From Thiohalocapsa sp963695445 (GTDB lineage Bacteria > Pseudomonadota > Gammaproteobacteria > Chromatiales > Chromatiaceae): DNA of 64,000 bases. The position numbers and the translations under genes were made by a program. The stretch spans positions 29,130-93,129 of the forward strand of contig CAVOGV010000055.1 in the NCBI GenBank assembly GCA_963695445.1, written 5' to 3'. Of this stretch, positions 8,268 to 16,337 are shown piece after piece. Within the stretch, counting starts at the first letter, position 1; each line of letters starts with the position of its first letter. The notes under the pieces are model-generated. The model made no database searches. It was given only the letters and a program-made list of their open reading frames with translations, and was not told the origin of the DNA.

Positions 8268-9221
8268 TTGTTGCGATTCCTCCTTCGAGAACCATTGGTC
8301 CATTTCCTGCTGCTCGGCGCCCTGCTGTTCGCGCTGGACGCCTGGCTGCGCCCGGTGCCGGTTGCCGACGCGGGCGGTGAGATCGTCGTCAGCGAGGGGC
8401 GCATCCGTAATCTGGCCCAGGGCTTTCGGCGCACCTGGCAGCGTCCGCCGACGCGCACGGAACTGGAAGGGCTGATTCAGGACTACATCCGCGAGGAGGT
8501 GCTCTATCGCGAGGCCATCGCGCTGGGTCTGGATCAGGACGACACCATCATCCGGCGGCGATTGCGGCAAAAGATGGAGTTTGTCTCCGACAATGCGGCG
8601 GCGTTGACGACACCTGGCGATCAGGACCTGGCCGACTGGCTCGCGGCACACCCGGATGCATTCCGCACGGAGCCGCAGGCGACCTTCGCCCAGATCTACC
8701 TGGACCCGCGCCGGCACGGCGAACGCCTGGATGCCGACGCGCGGCAACTCATTGACCAGCTAAACCGCCCTGCGCAGTCCGATCAGGCGGCATTGGCAAC
8801 CGGCGACGGGCTGCGGATGCTCGATCCCCGCTATGACGACCTGGCGCAAAGCGAGGTCGCTCGGCTCTTCGGTGCGGGCTTTGCGCGGGCGTTGTTCGAG
8901 CAGCCGGTCGGACCTTGGGTAGGACCCATCGACTCCGGTTACGGCAGTCATCTGGTCCAGCTCGAATCCATGACGCCGGGCGGGGTAGCCGCAATGGAGG
9001 ATGTCCGGCCTTTGTTGGAGCGGGAATGGGCCAATGCGAAACGCAAGGCGGTCGGCGAGGCCATGTATGCGGAGCTCCTCGCGAAATATCAGGTGACGGT
9101 CAATTTGCCCCAAGGCCTGAACGAGGGCCTGAGCGAGGCCAGCGCCGGAACGGAGCCGGAGACGCCGGCTGCAACCGGCAACGCCAGCCCGATCCAGTCG
9201 CCGAGGACGGCCACGCCATGA
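8268..9221 (+). CDS. PpiC-type peptidyl-prolyl isomerase, membrane anchored
   Basis: A 317-residue foldase starting at TTG 8268 with an AGGAGAG ribosome-binding site. Residues about 7-25 form a single N-terminal membrane anchor (HFLLLGALLFALDAWL), so the rest should be periplasmic. A helical SurA-like segment (about 40-110) precedes a parvulin-like domain (about 120-250, with FAQIYLDP and WVGPIDSGYGSHLVQL). A Pro/Thr/Glu/Ala-rich tail ends the protein. The stop overlaps the next gene (ATGA), which links it to three HupE/UreJ-like membrane proteins. It may help fold or assemble those proteins or a partner they supply with metal; that link is inference. Confidence 0.85.
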   Translation: MLRFLLREPLVHFLLLGALLFALDAWLRPVPVADAGGEIVVSEGRIRNLAQGFRRTWQRPPTRTELEGLIQDYIREEVLYREAIALGLDQDDTIIRRRLRQKMEFVSDNAAALTTPGDQDLADWLAAHPDAFRTEPQATFAQIYLDPRRHGERLDADARQLIDQLNRPAQSDQAALATGDGLRMLDPRYDDLAQSEVARLFGAGFARALFEQPVGPWVGPIDSGYGSHLVQLESMTPGGVAAMEDVRPLLEREWANAKRKAVGEAMYAELLAKYQVTVNLPQGLNEGLSEASAGTEPETPAATGNASPIQSPRTATP

Positions 9222-10234
9222 GCAGGATCGCAGGCATCGCCTGCGCCGGCCTGATTCTGCTCGCCGCACTGGTGCCCTCAAGGCTACCCGCCCACGAGCT
9301 GCAACCAGGCTTTTTGGAGTTGCGCGAGGTCGCCCCCGGCCGCTACGAGACGCTCTGGAAGCAGCCCTCCGTCGCCGGCGGCGAGCGCATGCAGATCACA
9401 CCAGTGTTTCCGCCCCACTGCCGGCAGGTCGGCGAGGCCCGCACCGAGCGGGCGGGGACGGCCTGGCTCACCACGGCCCGGATCAGTTGCGACCAGGGGC
9501 TCGCCGGCCAGACCATCCTGATGGAAGGGCTCGATGCCTACGCCACCGACGTGCTGTTGCGCGTGCAGCATGCGGACGAGACGGTCGAGACGCATGTGCT
9601 CAAACCCCTGGACCCGGCGGTGACGCTGCGCGAGCCCGGCGACGCGGGCCGCGGTGCCGGCGCCTATCTCTACCTCGGCATCGAGCACATCCTGCTCGGT
9701 GTCGATCATCTGCTGTTCGTGCTCGGGCTGCTGCTGATCGTCGCCAATCGCTGGATGCTGGTGAAGACCATCACCGCCTTCACGCTCGCCCACAGTCTGA
9801 CGCTGGCGGTCGCGACCTTCGGTATCGCGCGCGTCGCGCCCGAGCCGCTGAATGCCGCCATCGCGCTGTCGATCCTGTTCCTCGGGCCGGAGATCGTGCG
9901 GACCTGGCGTGGCCAGACCAGCTTCACCATTCGTCATCCCTGGGTGGTGGCCTTCGCCTTCGGTCTGCTGCACGGCTTCGGCTTTGCCAGCGGGCTCGCG
10001 GCGCTGGGCCTGCCCCAGGGCGAGATCCCGCTCGCGCTGCTGTTGTTCAACGTCGGGGTCGAGATCGGGCAGCTCGGGTTCGTGCTGCTGGTGCTGTTGT
10101 TGCTGCGATCGTTCCGCTTGCTCGAAATCCACTGGCCGCGACCGGTCGCGCGCCTGCCGGGCTATCTGGTCGGTACCCTTGGCGCCTACTGGACCATCCA
10201 GCGCGTCGCTATCCTGTTGCGGGGCCTTTTGTGA
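9218..10234 (+). CDS. HupE/UreJ-like membrane protein with periplasmic N-domain
   Basis: A 338-residue protein of the HupE/UreJ_2 type. The ATG at 9218 overlaps the upstream foldase. A signal peptide (about 1-26, ending near RLPAHE) leads to a periplasmic domain (about 27-145) with conserved Cys residues in PPHCRQV and RISCDQG. A multi-spanning C-terminal half carries GIEHILLGVDHLLFVLGLLL, TAFTLAHSLTLAVATFG and FGLLHGFGFASGL. The His and Asp residues in these helices are the hallmark of the family and suggest metal handling (nickel or a related ion). First of three consecutive HupE-like genes. Confidence 0.85.
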   Translation: MSRIAGIACAGLILLAALVPSRLPAHELQPGFLELREVAPGRYETLWKQPSVAGGERMQITPVFPPHCRQVGEARTERAGTAWLTTARISCDQGLAGQTILMEGLDAYATDVLLRVQHADETVETHVLKPLDPAVTLREPGDAGRGAGAYLYLGIEHILLGVDHLLFVLGLLLIVANRWMLVKTITAFTLAHSLTLAVATFGIARVAPEPLNAAIALSILFLGPEIVRTWRGQTSFTIRHPWVVAFAFGLLHGFGFASGLAALGLPQGEIPLALLLFNVGVEIGQLGFVLLVLLLLRSFRLLEIHWPRPVARLPGYLVGTLGAYWTIQRVAILLRGLL

Positions 10235-10320
10235 GATCTGCCATGAAATTGCGGAACTCGCGATGAACTCCGTGATCAACGCGGGCAAGCACCCGATGAC
10301 CGGCAGCGGTCTGCGACTCC

Positions 10321-10890
10321 GTGTTGGGTGTCGTCTTGTGGCTCTGCTGCGCCGCGGCCTGGGCGCACGATGAGACGGGCCAGGCAGCCGGCTTCTTGTC
10401 GGGGCTGTCGCACCCGGTCTCGGGGATGGACCATGTACTCGCGATGGTCGCGGTCGGACTCTGGGGCGCGGTGCTCGGTCCGCCCGCGATCTGGGTGCTG
10501 CCGGTGGCCTTTCCGCTGGTGATGGCCCTCGGTGGCCTGATGGGGCTGCTGGGTTTCCCGCTGCCGGGCGTCGAGATCGGCATCGCGCTGTCGGCGCTGG
10601 TCCTGGGGGTCATGGTGCTGGCGGAGCTGCGACCGCCGCTGTGGCTCGCCGCGGTGGTGGTCTCGCTGTTCGCGATCTTCCACGGCCATGCGCACGGTCG
10701 CGAGCTGCCCGAGGGCACGAGCGCGCTGCTGTACAGCCTCGGATTCGTGATCGCGACCGGTCTGTTGCATGCGCTCGGCATCCTGCTCGGGGTCGCGCAT
10801 CGCTGGGAGGCCGGGCGCCGACTCGTGCGGACAGCCGGCGGCGGCGTCGCGCTGGCCGGTGTCTTTTTCCTGTGGCGGGCCGTGACATGA
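10321..10890 (+). CDS. HupE/UreJ-family metal permease
   Basis: A 189-residue HupE/UreJ protein with a GTG start at 10321; the frame closes at a TGA just upstream (10297), so the N-terminus is short. A signal-like segment ends at AAAWAHDE. The family motif GLSHPVSGMDHVLAMVAVGL follows, then several helices and a conserved FHGHAHGRELP. HupE and UreJ proteins are nickel or cobalt permeases tied to hydrogenase or urease, but neither enzyme is in this window. A different frame starts at ATG 10263 and runs into this region, so an N-terminal frame error cannot be excluded. The gene ends four bases into the next one. Confidence 0.85.
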   Translation: MLGVVLWLCCAAAWAHDETGQAAGFLSGLSHPVSGMDHVLAMVAVGLWGAVLGPPAIWVLPVAFPLVMALGGLMGLLGFPLPGVEIGIALSALVLGVMVLAELRPPLWLAAVVVSLFAIFHGHAHGRELPEGTSALLYSLGFVIATGLLHALGILLGVAHRWEAGRRLVRTAGGGVALAGVFFLWRAVT

Positions 10891-11495
10891 ACATCCGCCA
10901 TGCACGCCGGCTGCTATTGGTCAGCGCTTGTGTGCTGGCCTCTCCGGCGCAAGCCCATCTGGTGCAGACGGGCTTCGGTGACTTCTACGACGGGCTCGCC
11001 CATGTCGCGCTGACCCCGGCCGATCTGCTCCTCGTCATTGCCGTGGCGCTGCTCGCCGGCCAGCGGGGCACGCTGGCCGCGCGGTGGACGCTGTTCGCGC
11101 TGCCGGTCGCCTGGCTCGTGGGCGGCCTCATCGGCACACGGATGCCGGACGAGACCACGCTGCCGGTGCTGACCACGCTCAGCTTCGGGGTGGCCGGGAT
11201 CTTCGTCGTGTTCGACGCCAGAGTGCCTGCCGCCGTGGTTGCCGGCTTCGGGCTGGCCGTCGGGCTGGTGCACGGTATCGTCAACGGCGCCACGCTGTCG
11301 CCGACCGGTGCCAGCCTGCTCGGCCTGGCCGGCGCGGTGAGCGCGGTGTTCTGCCTGTTCGCCATGCTCTCGGCGCAAGTGACGACCTTGCAGGCGGGCT
11401 GGACGCGCATCGCCGTGCGTGCCGTCGGAAGCTGGATCGCCGCCGCCGGTCTGCTGATGCTCGGCTGGCTCGCGCGGCCGTTGGTTGCGAGCTGA
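10887..11495 (+). CDS. Third HupE/UreJ-like membrane protein
   Basis: A 202-residue membrane protein starting at ATG 10887, overlapping the previous gene (ATGA). A signal peptide (about 1-24, ending SPAQAH) is followed by about six hydrophobic segments, with HLVQTGFGDFYDGLAHVALT near the start and GLVHGIVNGATLSP in the middle. It is more divergent than the two upstream proteins but shares their layout, placing His and Asp residues at the first helix and a second His in a central helix. The tight overlap of all four genes (8268-11495) implies one transcript and one physiological role. Substrate unknown. Confidence 0.75.
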   Translation: MNIRHARRLLLVSACVLASPAQAHLVQTGFGDFYDGLAHVALTPADLLLVIAVALLAGQRGTLAARWTLFALPVAWLVGGLIGTRMPDETTLPVLTTLSFGVAGIFVVFDARVPAAVVAGFGLAVGLVHGIVNGATLSPTGASLLGLAGAVSAVFCLFAMLSAQVTTLQAGWTRIAVRAVGSWIAAAGLLMLGWLARPLVAS

Positions 11496-11621
11496 GCCGA
11501 GGTGTCGGTCTTGCTTGCAGATTGTGCAAGCGGTGCTGTTTGCTGCTCTCGGCGGACTGAACTCCGCCTCCCCAGGGCGAGCCGACTTCAGTTGGCATCT
11601 GGGGCCTTGGACTTTAGGAGG

Positions 11622-12110
11622 CTAGCAGCCATAACCTGAAACGTTCGGGTTATAATTGAGAGCCGCCTGGCTTCGATACTTGCCCCAGAAATCCAGCTCC
11701 CAAGTCGCGCCGACCCCGATCTGGCGCGTCACGATATCGGATTCGGAGGCGAGCAGTCCAGGAACCTTGGACTGGTACGCGATAGACCCGCTCAGTGCCT
11801 GCTGCTGGGGGAATTGAGCGCCAATCGCGATGTTCAGCTGTGCCTGTGCCTGAAGCACCCGGACCCCAGCCACCTGCAGATTCGGGTTGATGCGGTACGC
11901 CAACTCCACGAGGGTGATCAGCGTTGGGCTGCCCAAAGACCGCCACCAGTCTCGGTTTGCAGCGCTCTCTTCGGCCCGGATGCCACCTCCTTGCTCGCGC
12001 CAGCTCGGGTTGACCGCGGCGTCTGGCTTGACGAAGTCGGGGCCGACCGTGCAGGCGGCCAATGGAAGTACCGCTAACACTAGCGGTCGGAATCGTCTCT
12101 TACTTCTCAC
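11622..12110 (-). pseudogene. Truncated RND efflux outer-membrane lipoprotein (NodT/OprM family)
   Basis: N-terminal fragment (about 160 residues) of an outer-membrane efflux factor that normally has about 470-500. The GTG at 12108-12110 begins a lipoprotein signal with lipobox PLAAC followed by TVGPDFVKPD, a hallmark of the family. Later family segments are DWWRSLGSPTLITLVELAY, INPNLQVAGVRVLQAQAQL and WELDFWGKYR. Similarity stops near 11665, and a stop codon lies at 11622. No remainder of the beta-barrel or helical barrel is found nearby, and no RND pump or adaptor genes flank it. It is a non-functional relic. Confidence 0.8.
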
Positions 12111-12697
12111 GCAGAACCCACTTTCGGCGCCGGCGCTGATCGGTATGGTCGCGGCGTAACTAATCGGCTCCGTCGCACCCATGGCGCTAGTGGTTGTGGC
12201 ATCTCGATTCTCGCTCTGCGAAAGCCGGGCCTCCGTCCGCGGACGCACCGGCATGTGTTCGCCATCGATCCCGGGTGTCATCGAGACTGAGCCCAGGACC
12301 AAACCGTTCCGGCTGTGGTCAAAAAATTTTCGCTCTCGAGCAAGGATCGAGATTCCGGCTAGCCGATACCACCATACGGTCTCGTGCCACTTTGCCACAT
12401 TTCCCGTTGCTTTCGGAGTCCGGGCAGCAGCAAGCAGAGTCATGACGAAGGCGGTAGAGCAGTTTTTGGTTATCATCGCGGCCGGGCCTTCCGCTTTGCT
12501 CATCGCTTTGATTCCACCTTGGCTAGGCCTTCGGCCCTTCGGGCGATCATGAGAACTGATTTGTTCGGTGTCGCTCCCGCGTCTGTCTGAGTGAATCCAG
12601 CCAAGTGAGTCGATGGACGAAGGCTGCGCCAAATCCGGATAGACACCGCCGGAATCGGTGTCCGGTCCGCTTGCTGTCACAACACAGGAGACCTCGC
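12111..12697. other. Stretch without recognisable gene
   Basis: This 590-bp segment has open frames on both strands (for example + 12181-12552, and the upstream extension of the efflux fragment on the minus strand to 12680), but neither shows a recognisable domain, signal or good ribosome-binding site. Base composition is somewhat less GC-rich than the neighbours. It sits beside a truncated gene, so it may be remnant or acquired DNA. Only the AGGAG at 12686-12690 is clearly functional, serving chaA. Confidence 0.4.
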
Positions 12698-13864
12698 ATG
12701 CGACGGGAGCAACCCAAAGGGAACAGTCCCCTTGATCTAGCAGTCGCTCTCAAATCCGGGTTGCGGGCTGAATCGGGCCTACTCCTCGTGATCACGACGC
12801 TTTTACTCTTCATTGCCTTCGGCAAAGACTGGCTCGCCAATCTGGGCAACCCCGCCTGGCTGGCCTTCATGCTTCTGTGGCTATTCGGCGCCGTGCTGGT
12901 CGCGTCCTTGCGGGTGGTGCATCACGCGGAATGTCTTGCCGTCCGGCTCGGCGAACCCTACGGCACCCTGATTTTGACACTCTCCGTGACCTTCATCGAG
13001 GTGGCGATGATCTCGGCCCTGATGCTCAACGCGGGCAACAACCCCACCCTGGGTCGGGACGCCATGTTCGCGGTGGTCATGATCGTGCTCAACGGCATTG
13101 TCGGTCTGTCACTGCTGCTGGGCGCACTTCGCTATCGGGAGCAGAGCTATAACCTGCAGGGAGCCAGCGCCTATCTGAGCGTCATCATCCCGCTGACGGT
13201 GTTTAGCCTGGTGTTACCCGACGTTACGGTCTCGACCCCTGGGCCTACCTTCGATAGCTTTCAGTCAGAGTTCGTCATCCTGATTTCTATCTCGCTCTAC
13301 GTGACTTTTCTGTTCATTCAGACGTCCCGCCATGCGGGCTATTTCAACGACGTCAGCGAGGCCGCCGTGACAGAGGCTAACCAGAACGGGGATCGAGCGG
13401 ACGCGCCCGCGGCTTCCATCGCCTTCCACGCGTTGCTCTTGCTGGCCTACCTGGTACCGGTGGTGGTTCTGGCGGAAGACCTGGCGATCCCTCTAGAACA
13501 GGCCATCGCCGTCTTGGACCTGCCTGTGGCGCTTGGCGGAATCAGCATCGCCGCCTTGGTGCTGGCACCCGAGGGCATGGGGGCCATACGTGCCTCGATG
13601 CGCAATCGCCTGCAGCGCGCGGTGAATATCGCGCTAGGATCAGTGCTCGCCACCATTGGGCTGACGGTGCCCGCGGTGCTTGCTGTCAGCTTGTACACAG
13701 GCAAAGAGGTCCAGCTGGGGCTGAGCTACGCCCACGCTGTGCTGCTGTTCGTGACCCTTGCCGTGTCCATCCTGACGTTCTCCAGCGCCCGAACCAATCT
13801 GCTCCAGGGTGCCGTGCATCTGATCTTGTTCCTGATCTACTTGATGCTCGTCTTCGCCCCTTGA
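12698..13864 (+). CDS. chaA: Calcium/proton antiporter ChaA
   Basis: A 388-residue cation/proton exchanger of the CaCA superfamily (ChaA type) in the inner membrane. The ATG at 12698 has AGGAG seven bases upstream; an earlier in-frame ATG at 12605 would add an Arg-rich stretch without function. About eleven hydrophobic segments are seen. The two alpha-repeat signatures are LSVTFIEVAMISALML (about residue 97) and ALVLAPEGMGAIRASM (about 288), with the conserved acidic residues that bind the cation. It exports Ca2+, Na+ or K+ in exchange for H+. It converges on the NhaP-type antiporter; a hairpin lies between them. Confidence 0.92.
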   Translation: MRREQPKGNSPLDLAVALKSGLRAESGLLLVITTLLLFIAFGKDWLANLGNPAWLAFMLLWLFGAVLVASLRVVHHAECLAVRLGEPYGTLILTLSVTFIEVAMISALMLNAGNNPTLGRDAMFAVVMIVLNGIVGLSLLLGALRYREQSYNLQGASAYLSVIIPLTVFSLVLPDVTVSTPGPTFDSFQSEFVILISISLYVTFLFIQTSRHAGYFNDVSEAAVTEANQNGDRADAPAASIAFHALLLLAYLVPVVVLAEDLAIPLEQAIAVLDLPVALGGISIAALVLAPEGMGAIRASMRNRLQRAVNIALGSVLATIGLTVPAVLAVSLYTGKEVQLGLSYAHAVLLFVTLAVSILTFSSARTNLLQGAVHLILFLIYLMLVFAP

Positions 13865-13881
13865 CTGCGGCTCATTAACAG

Positions 13882-13899
13882 CGGCGGACGAATCCGCCG
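13882..13899. terminator. Hairpin between convergent chaA and NhaP genes
   Basis: A perfect 7-bp stem with a CGAA tetraloop (CGGCGGA-CGAA-TCCGCCG) lies in the 44-bp gap between two convergent genes. There is no clear T-run on either side, so it may only aid Rho-dependent or bidirectional stopping. The position supports a terminator role; the strength is uncertain. Confidence 0.45.
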
Positions 13900-13908
13900 A
13901 GGGCCTGG

Positions 13909-15757
13909 TCAGACCAAGGGTCGGGGTTTTTCCGCTACCCGCGTCGCCGGTGCTTCTTCTGGCGCGTCGCGTGAGCAGGCCGCTTTGCAGCCGAACCACA
14001 AGACCCGCTCGCCGGGCGTGGCCTTGAATGGCTTGTCCGCTTCCCTCAGACGGACCTGCTTGTTCGCCCCGACCACCAGCACGGGCATTGCCTCGGCCGG
14101 CAACGACGCCTGGAATTGGTCCATGCCGAATGCCTCGGTGATGCCGGTGGAGTGGAAGCCCCAGCCCTGGTACCAGAACCGTTGCAGGTCCTCGTACTGC
14201 ACATCGAGGGCAAAGGCGGTGCGGCCCCGCGCCGCCGGCGATGGGCGTCGCTGCTCGGCCACTTCGTCGGCGGCAAGCTGAAACACCTGTTGTCTGCCCA
14301 GTTCCGGCGCATAGTGGGCGCAGACCAAGGCGTTGTAGGCCTCGTTGTTGGTCGCCGCGAGCAGGCTGCCGTAGGCGCCGAGCTCCAAGGCGTTTTCGGC
14401 GTGCTCCGACAGCAGCTCGCCGAAGAACACCGGCACGCCGTTGAGCCGTGCCTTGCGCAGTCGGTGCCAGGCGGTGTCGGCGACCATGACCGGCACCTCC
14501 AGCTTGTGCAGCGCGGTCGCCAGCCCGCTGCTCCAGGCGGTGGCGCCGGAGATGATCAGTCCGCCCCGGCGTTGCGCGCTCAGGTCGAGCCGACGTGCCA
14601 GCCAGCCGAGGCTGAAGCCGTGCAGCAACACGGTGCTCAGGATCAACGCGAACACCAGCGGCAGCAGCAGTTCGGCGCCGGCGAAGCCGCGCTCGGCCAG
14701 GGCCGGGCCGAACACGCCGGCCACCGCCGCGGCCACGACGCCGCGGGGCGCGATCCAGCCCACCAGGGTGCGCTCCTGCCAGCTCATGCCGGCGCCGATG
14801 GTGGACAGCCAAACCGCGACCGGGCGCACCAGCAGGATGACGGCTGCGATCAAGAGGACGCTGCGCCAGTCCAGCGCCAGCATGATGTGCGGGTCCAGGT
14901 CCGCGGTGAGCAGTAGGAACACGCCGGAGACCAGCAGCACCGCGATGTATTCCTTGAAACGGCGCAGTTCGCCGATGCTCGGCAGGTTCATGTTGCCGAG
15001 CACGACGCCCATCAGCGTCGCCGCGATCAGCCCTGCCTCCTCCAGCACCAGATTGGAGGCCGCGTAGACGCCGAGCGCCGCCGCCAACGCCACCGGCCCC
15101 TTCAGGTACTCCGGCACCAGACCGCCGAGAAAGGCACGCCCGAGCAGCCAGCCACCGACGCCGCCGAGCAACAGCGCGGTGCCGACGCCTTCCGCCATGT
15201 GGACCAGCGTATCGTCGAGTACCCCGGCATCGGCGCCGACGAAGTAGTCGAAGATCACGACCACCAGTACCGCGCCGACGGGGTCGTTGACGATCCCTTC
15301 CCACTTCAGATAGCTCGCCGGGCGCCGCTTCAGCCGTGCCTGGCGCAGCAGCGGCAGGATCACGGTCGGACCGGTGACGATGGTAATGGCACCGAAGATC
15401 AGCGCCACCGGCCAGGAAAGACCGGCGATGAAGTGCGCTGCCGTGGCGGACAGCGCCAACACCAACACCACGGCGACCGTGATCAGCCGATTCACGCCCG
15501 CCGCCGCCTGCTTGAGCTCCGAGAGCCGCAGCGACAGTCCGCCCTCGAACAGGATCGCCGCTACGGCGAGCTTGATCAGGGGCTGATAGGCATCGCCGAG
15601 GGCCTCGCTCGGGCGCAGGATACCCAGCAATCGGGCCGATGATCAGTCCGCATAGGCTGAGCAGGACGATGGCGGGGATCTGAAATCGCCAGCCGAGCCA
15701 CTGAGCGCCGATGCCGAGCACGACGAGCAGGGCGAGGATTTCGGTCAGATGATGCAT
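13909..15757 (-). pseudogene. NhaP/CPA1-type cation/proton antiporter with RCK-like domain, frameshifted
   Basis: Inner-membrane Na+(K+)/H+ antiporter. The first 45 residues (MHHLTEILALLVVLGIGAQW to CGLIIGPIAG) are in one frame from 15757, and the rest (LLGILRPSEALGDAYQPLIK onward, about 570 residues) is in another, meeting near 15627-15640. The membrane part contains FEGGLSLRLSEL, LKWEGIVNDPVGAVL and GWIAPRGVVAAAVAG, typical of CPA1. From about residue 390 a TrkA-N/RCK-like cytoplasmic domain follows (GGLIISGATAWSSGLATAL). A one-base indel restores a continuous protein of about 615 residues, so either the gene is freshly broken or the assembly has an error. Confidence 0.8.
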
Positions 15758-15790
15758 AGGTTGTCCGCGCTTGCGAGAGTTGGAAACAGC

Positions 15791-16306
15791 TTACCCGATC
15801 TGTTGCGGCTGATTCATGGGGCGTGAGAAGAGCAGCGCGCCCAGTTCCAGCGGATCGAGCATGGTCCGCGGTGGCGCGGCGCCGAAGCAGACCCGGATCA
15901 GGCGGTCCAGCAACGGCTGGCCGCGCGCGCCGCGCCCGAACAGACGGTCGAACACCCAGGGATTGAAGCCGTACCGGTGGGACAGTTCCATCAGCAGGAA
16001 TAGCTGCCGAAAATGGCGGTCGAGGGCGCGGGGCCTGGTGGGCGTCGGCGGCGACGATATCGAGCAGGCCCATGCGAGCCAGATAGCGCTAGGCGCGGGG
16101 GCAAGACCATCGCCGCAGACCTTGTCGCGGGGAAAGTCAGACTTGTCCAGCAGCAGGGTTGAGATGCCGGCCCGCGCCAGGTGCCAGGCGGTGGCGCCGC
16201 CGGCGGGACCTGCGCCAATGACGATCACGTCCGCGTGGTCCGCGTCGCGGCGGATGCCCTCGGTTTGGATGTCGCTGCTGTCGACTTGTTTCGGGCCGTT
16301 GTCCAT
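15791..16306 (-). pseudogene. Geranylgeranyl-reductase-family flavoprotein, decayed
   Basis: Remnant of an FAD-dependent reductase of the geranylgeranyl reductase family, which reduces isoprenoid chains of bacteriochlorophyll or membrane lipids. From the ATG at 16306 the FAD fingerprint is clear: VIVIGAGPAGGATAWHLARA, then SDFPRDKVCGDGLAP. The frame then changes: RYLARMGLLDIVAADAHQA is encoded in a second frame near 16050-16075. The first frame resumes with FLLMELSHRYGFNPWVFDRL and the C-terminus. About 200 central residues are missing. With at least two frame changes and a large deletion, it is not functional. Confidence 0.75.
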
Positions 16307-16337
16307 GCTGTCGCGTTCGCTCTGACGTGCGTGGCCA

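Noticed and set aside
12181..12552. A 123-codon plus-strand frame with a hydrophobic C-terminal half
   Set aside because: No ribosome-binding site, no recognisable family, and it lies in a region flanking a truncated gene. Recorded only as unexplained DNA.
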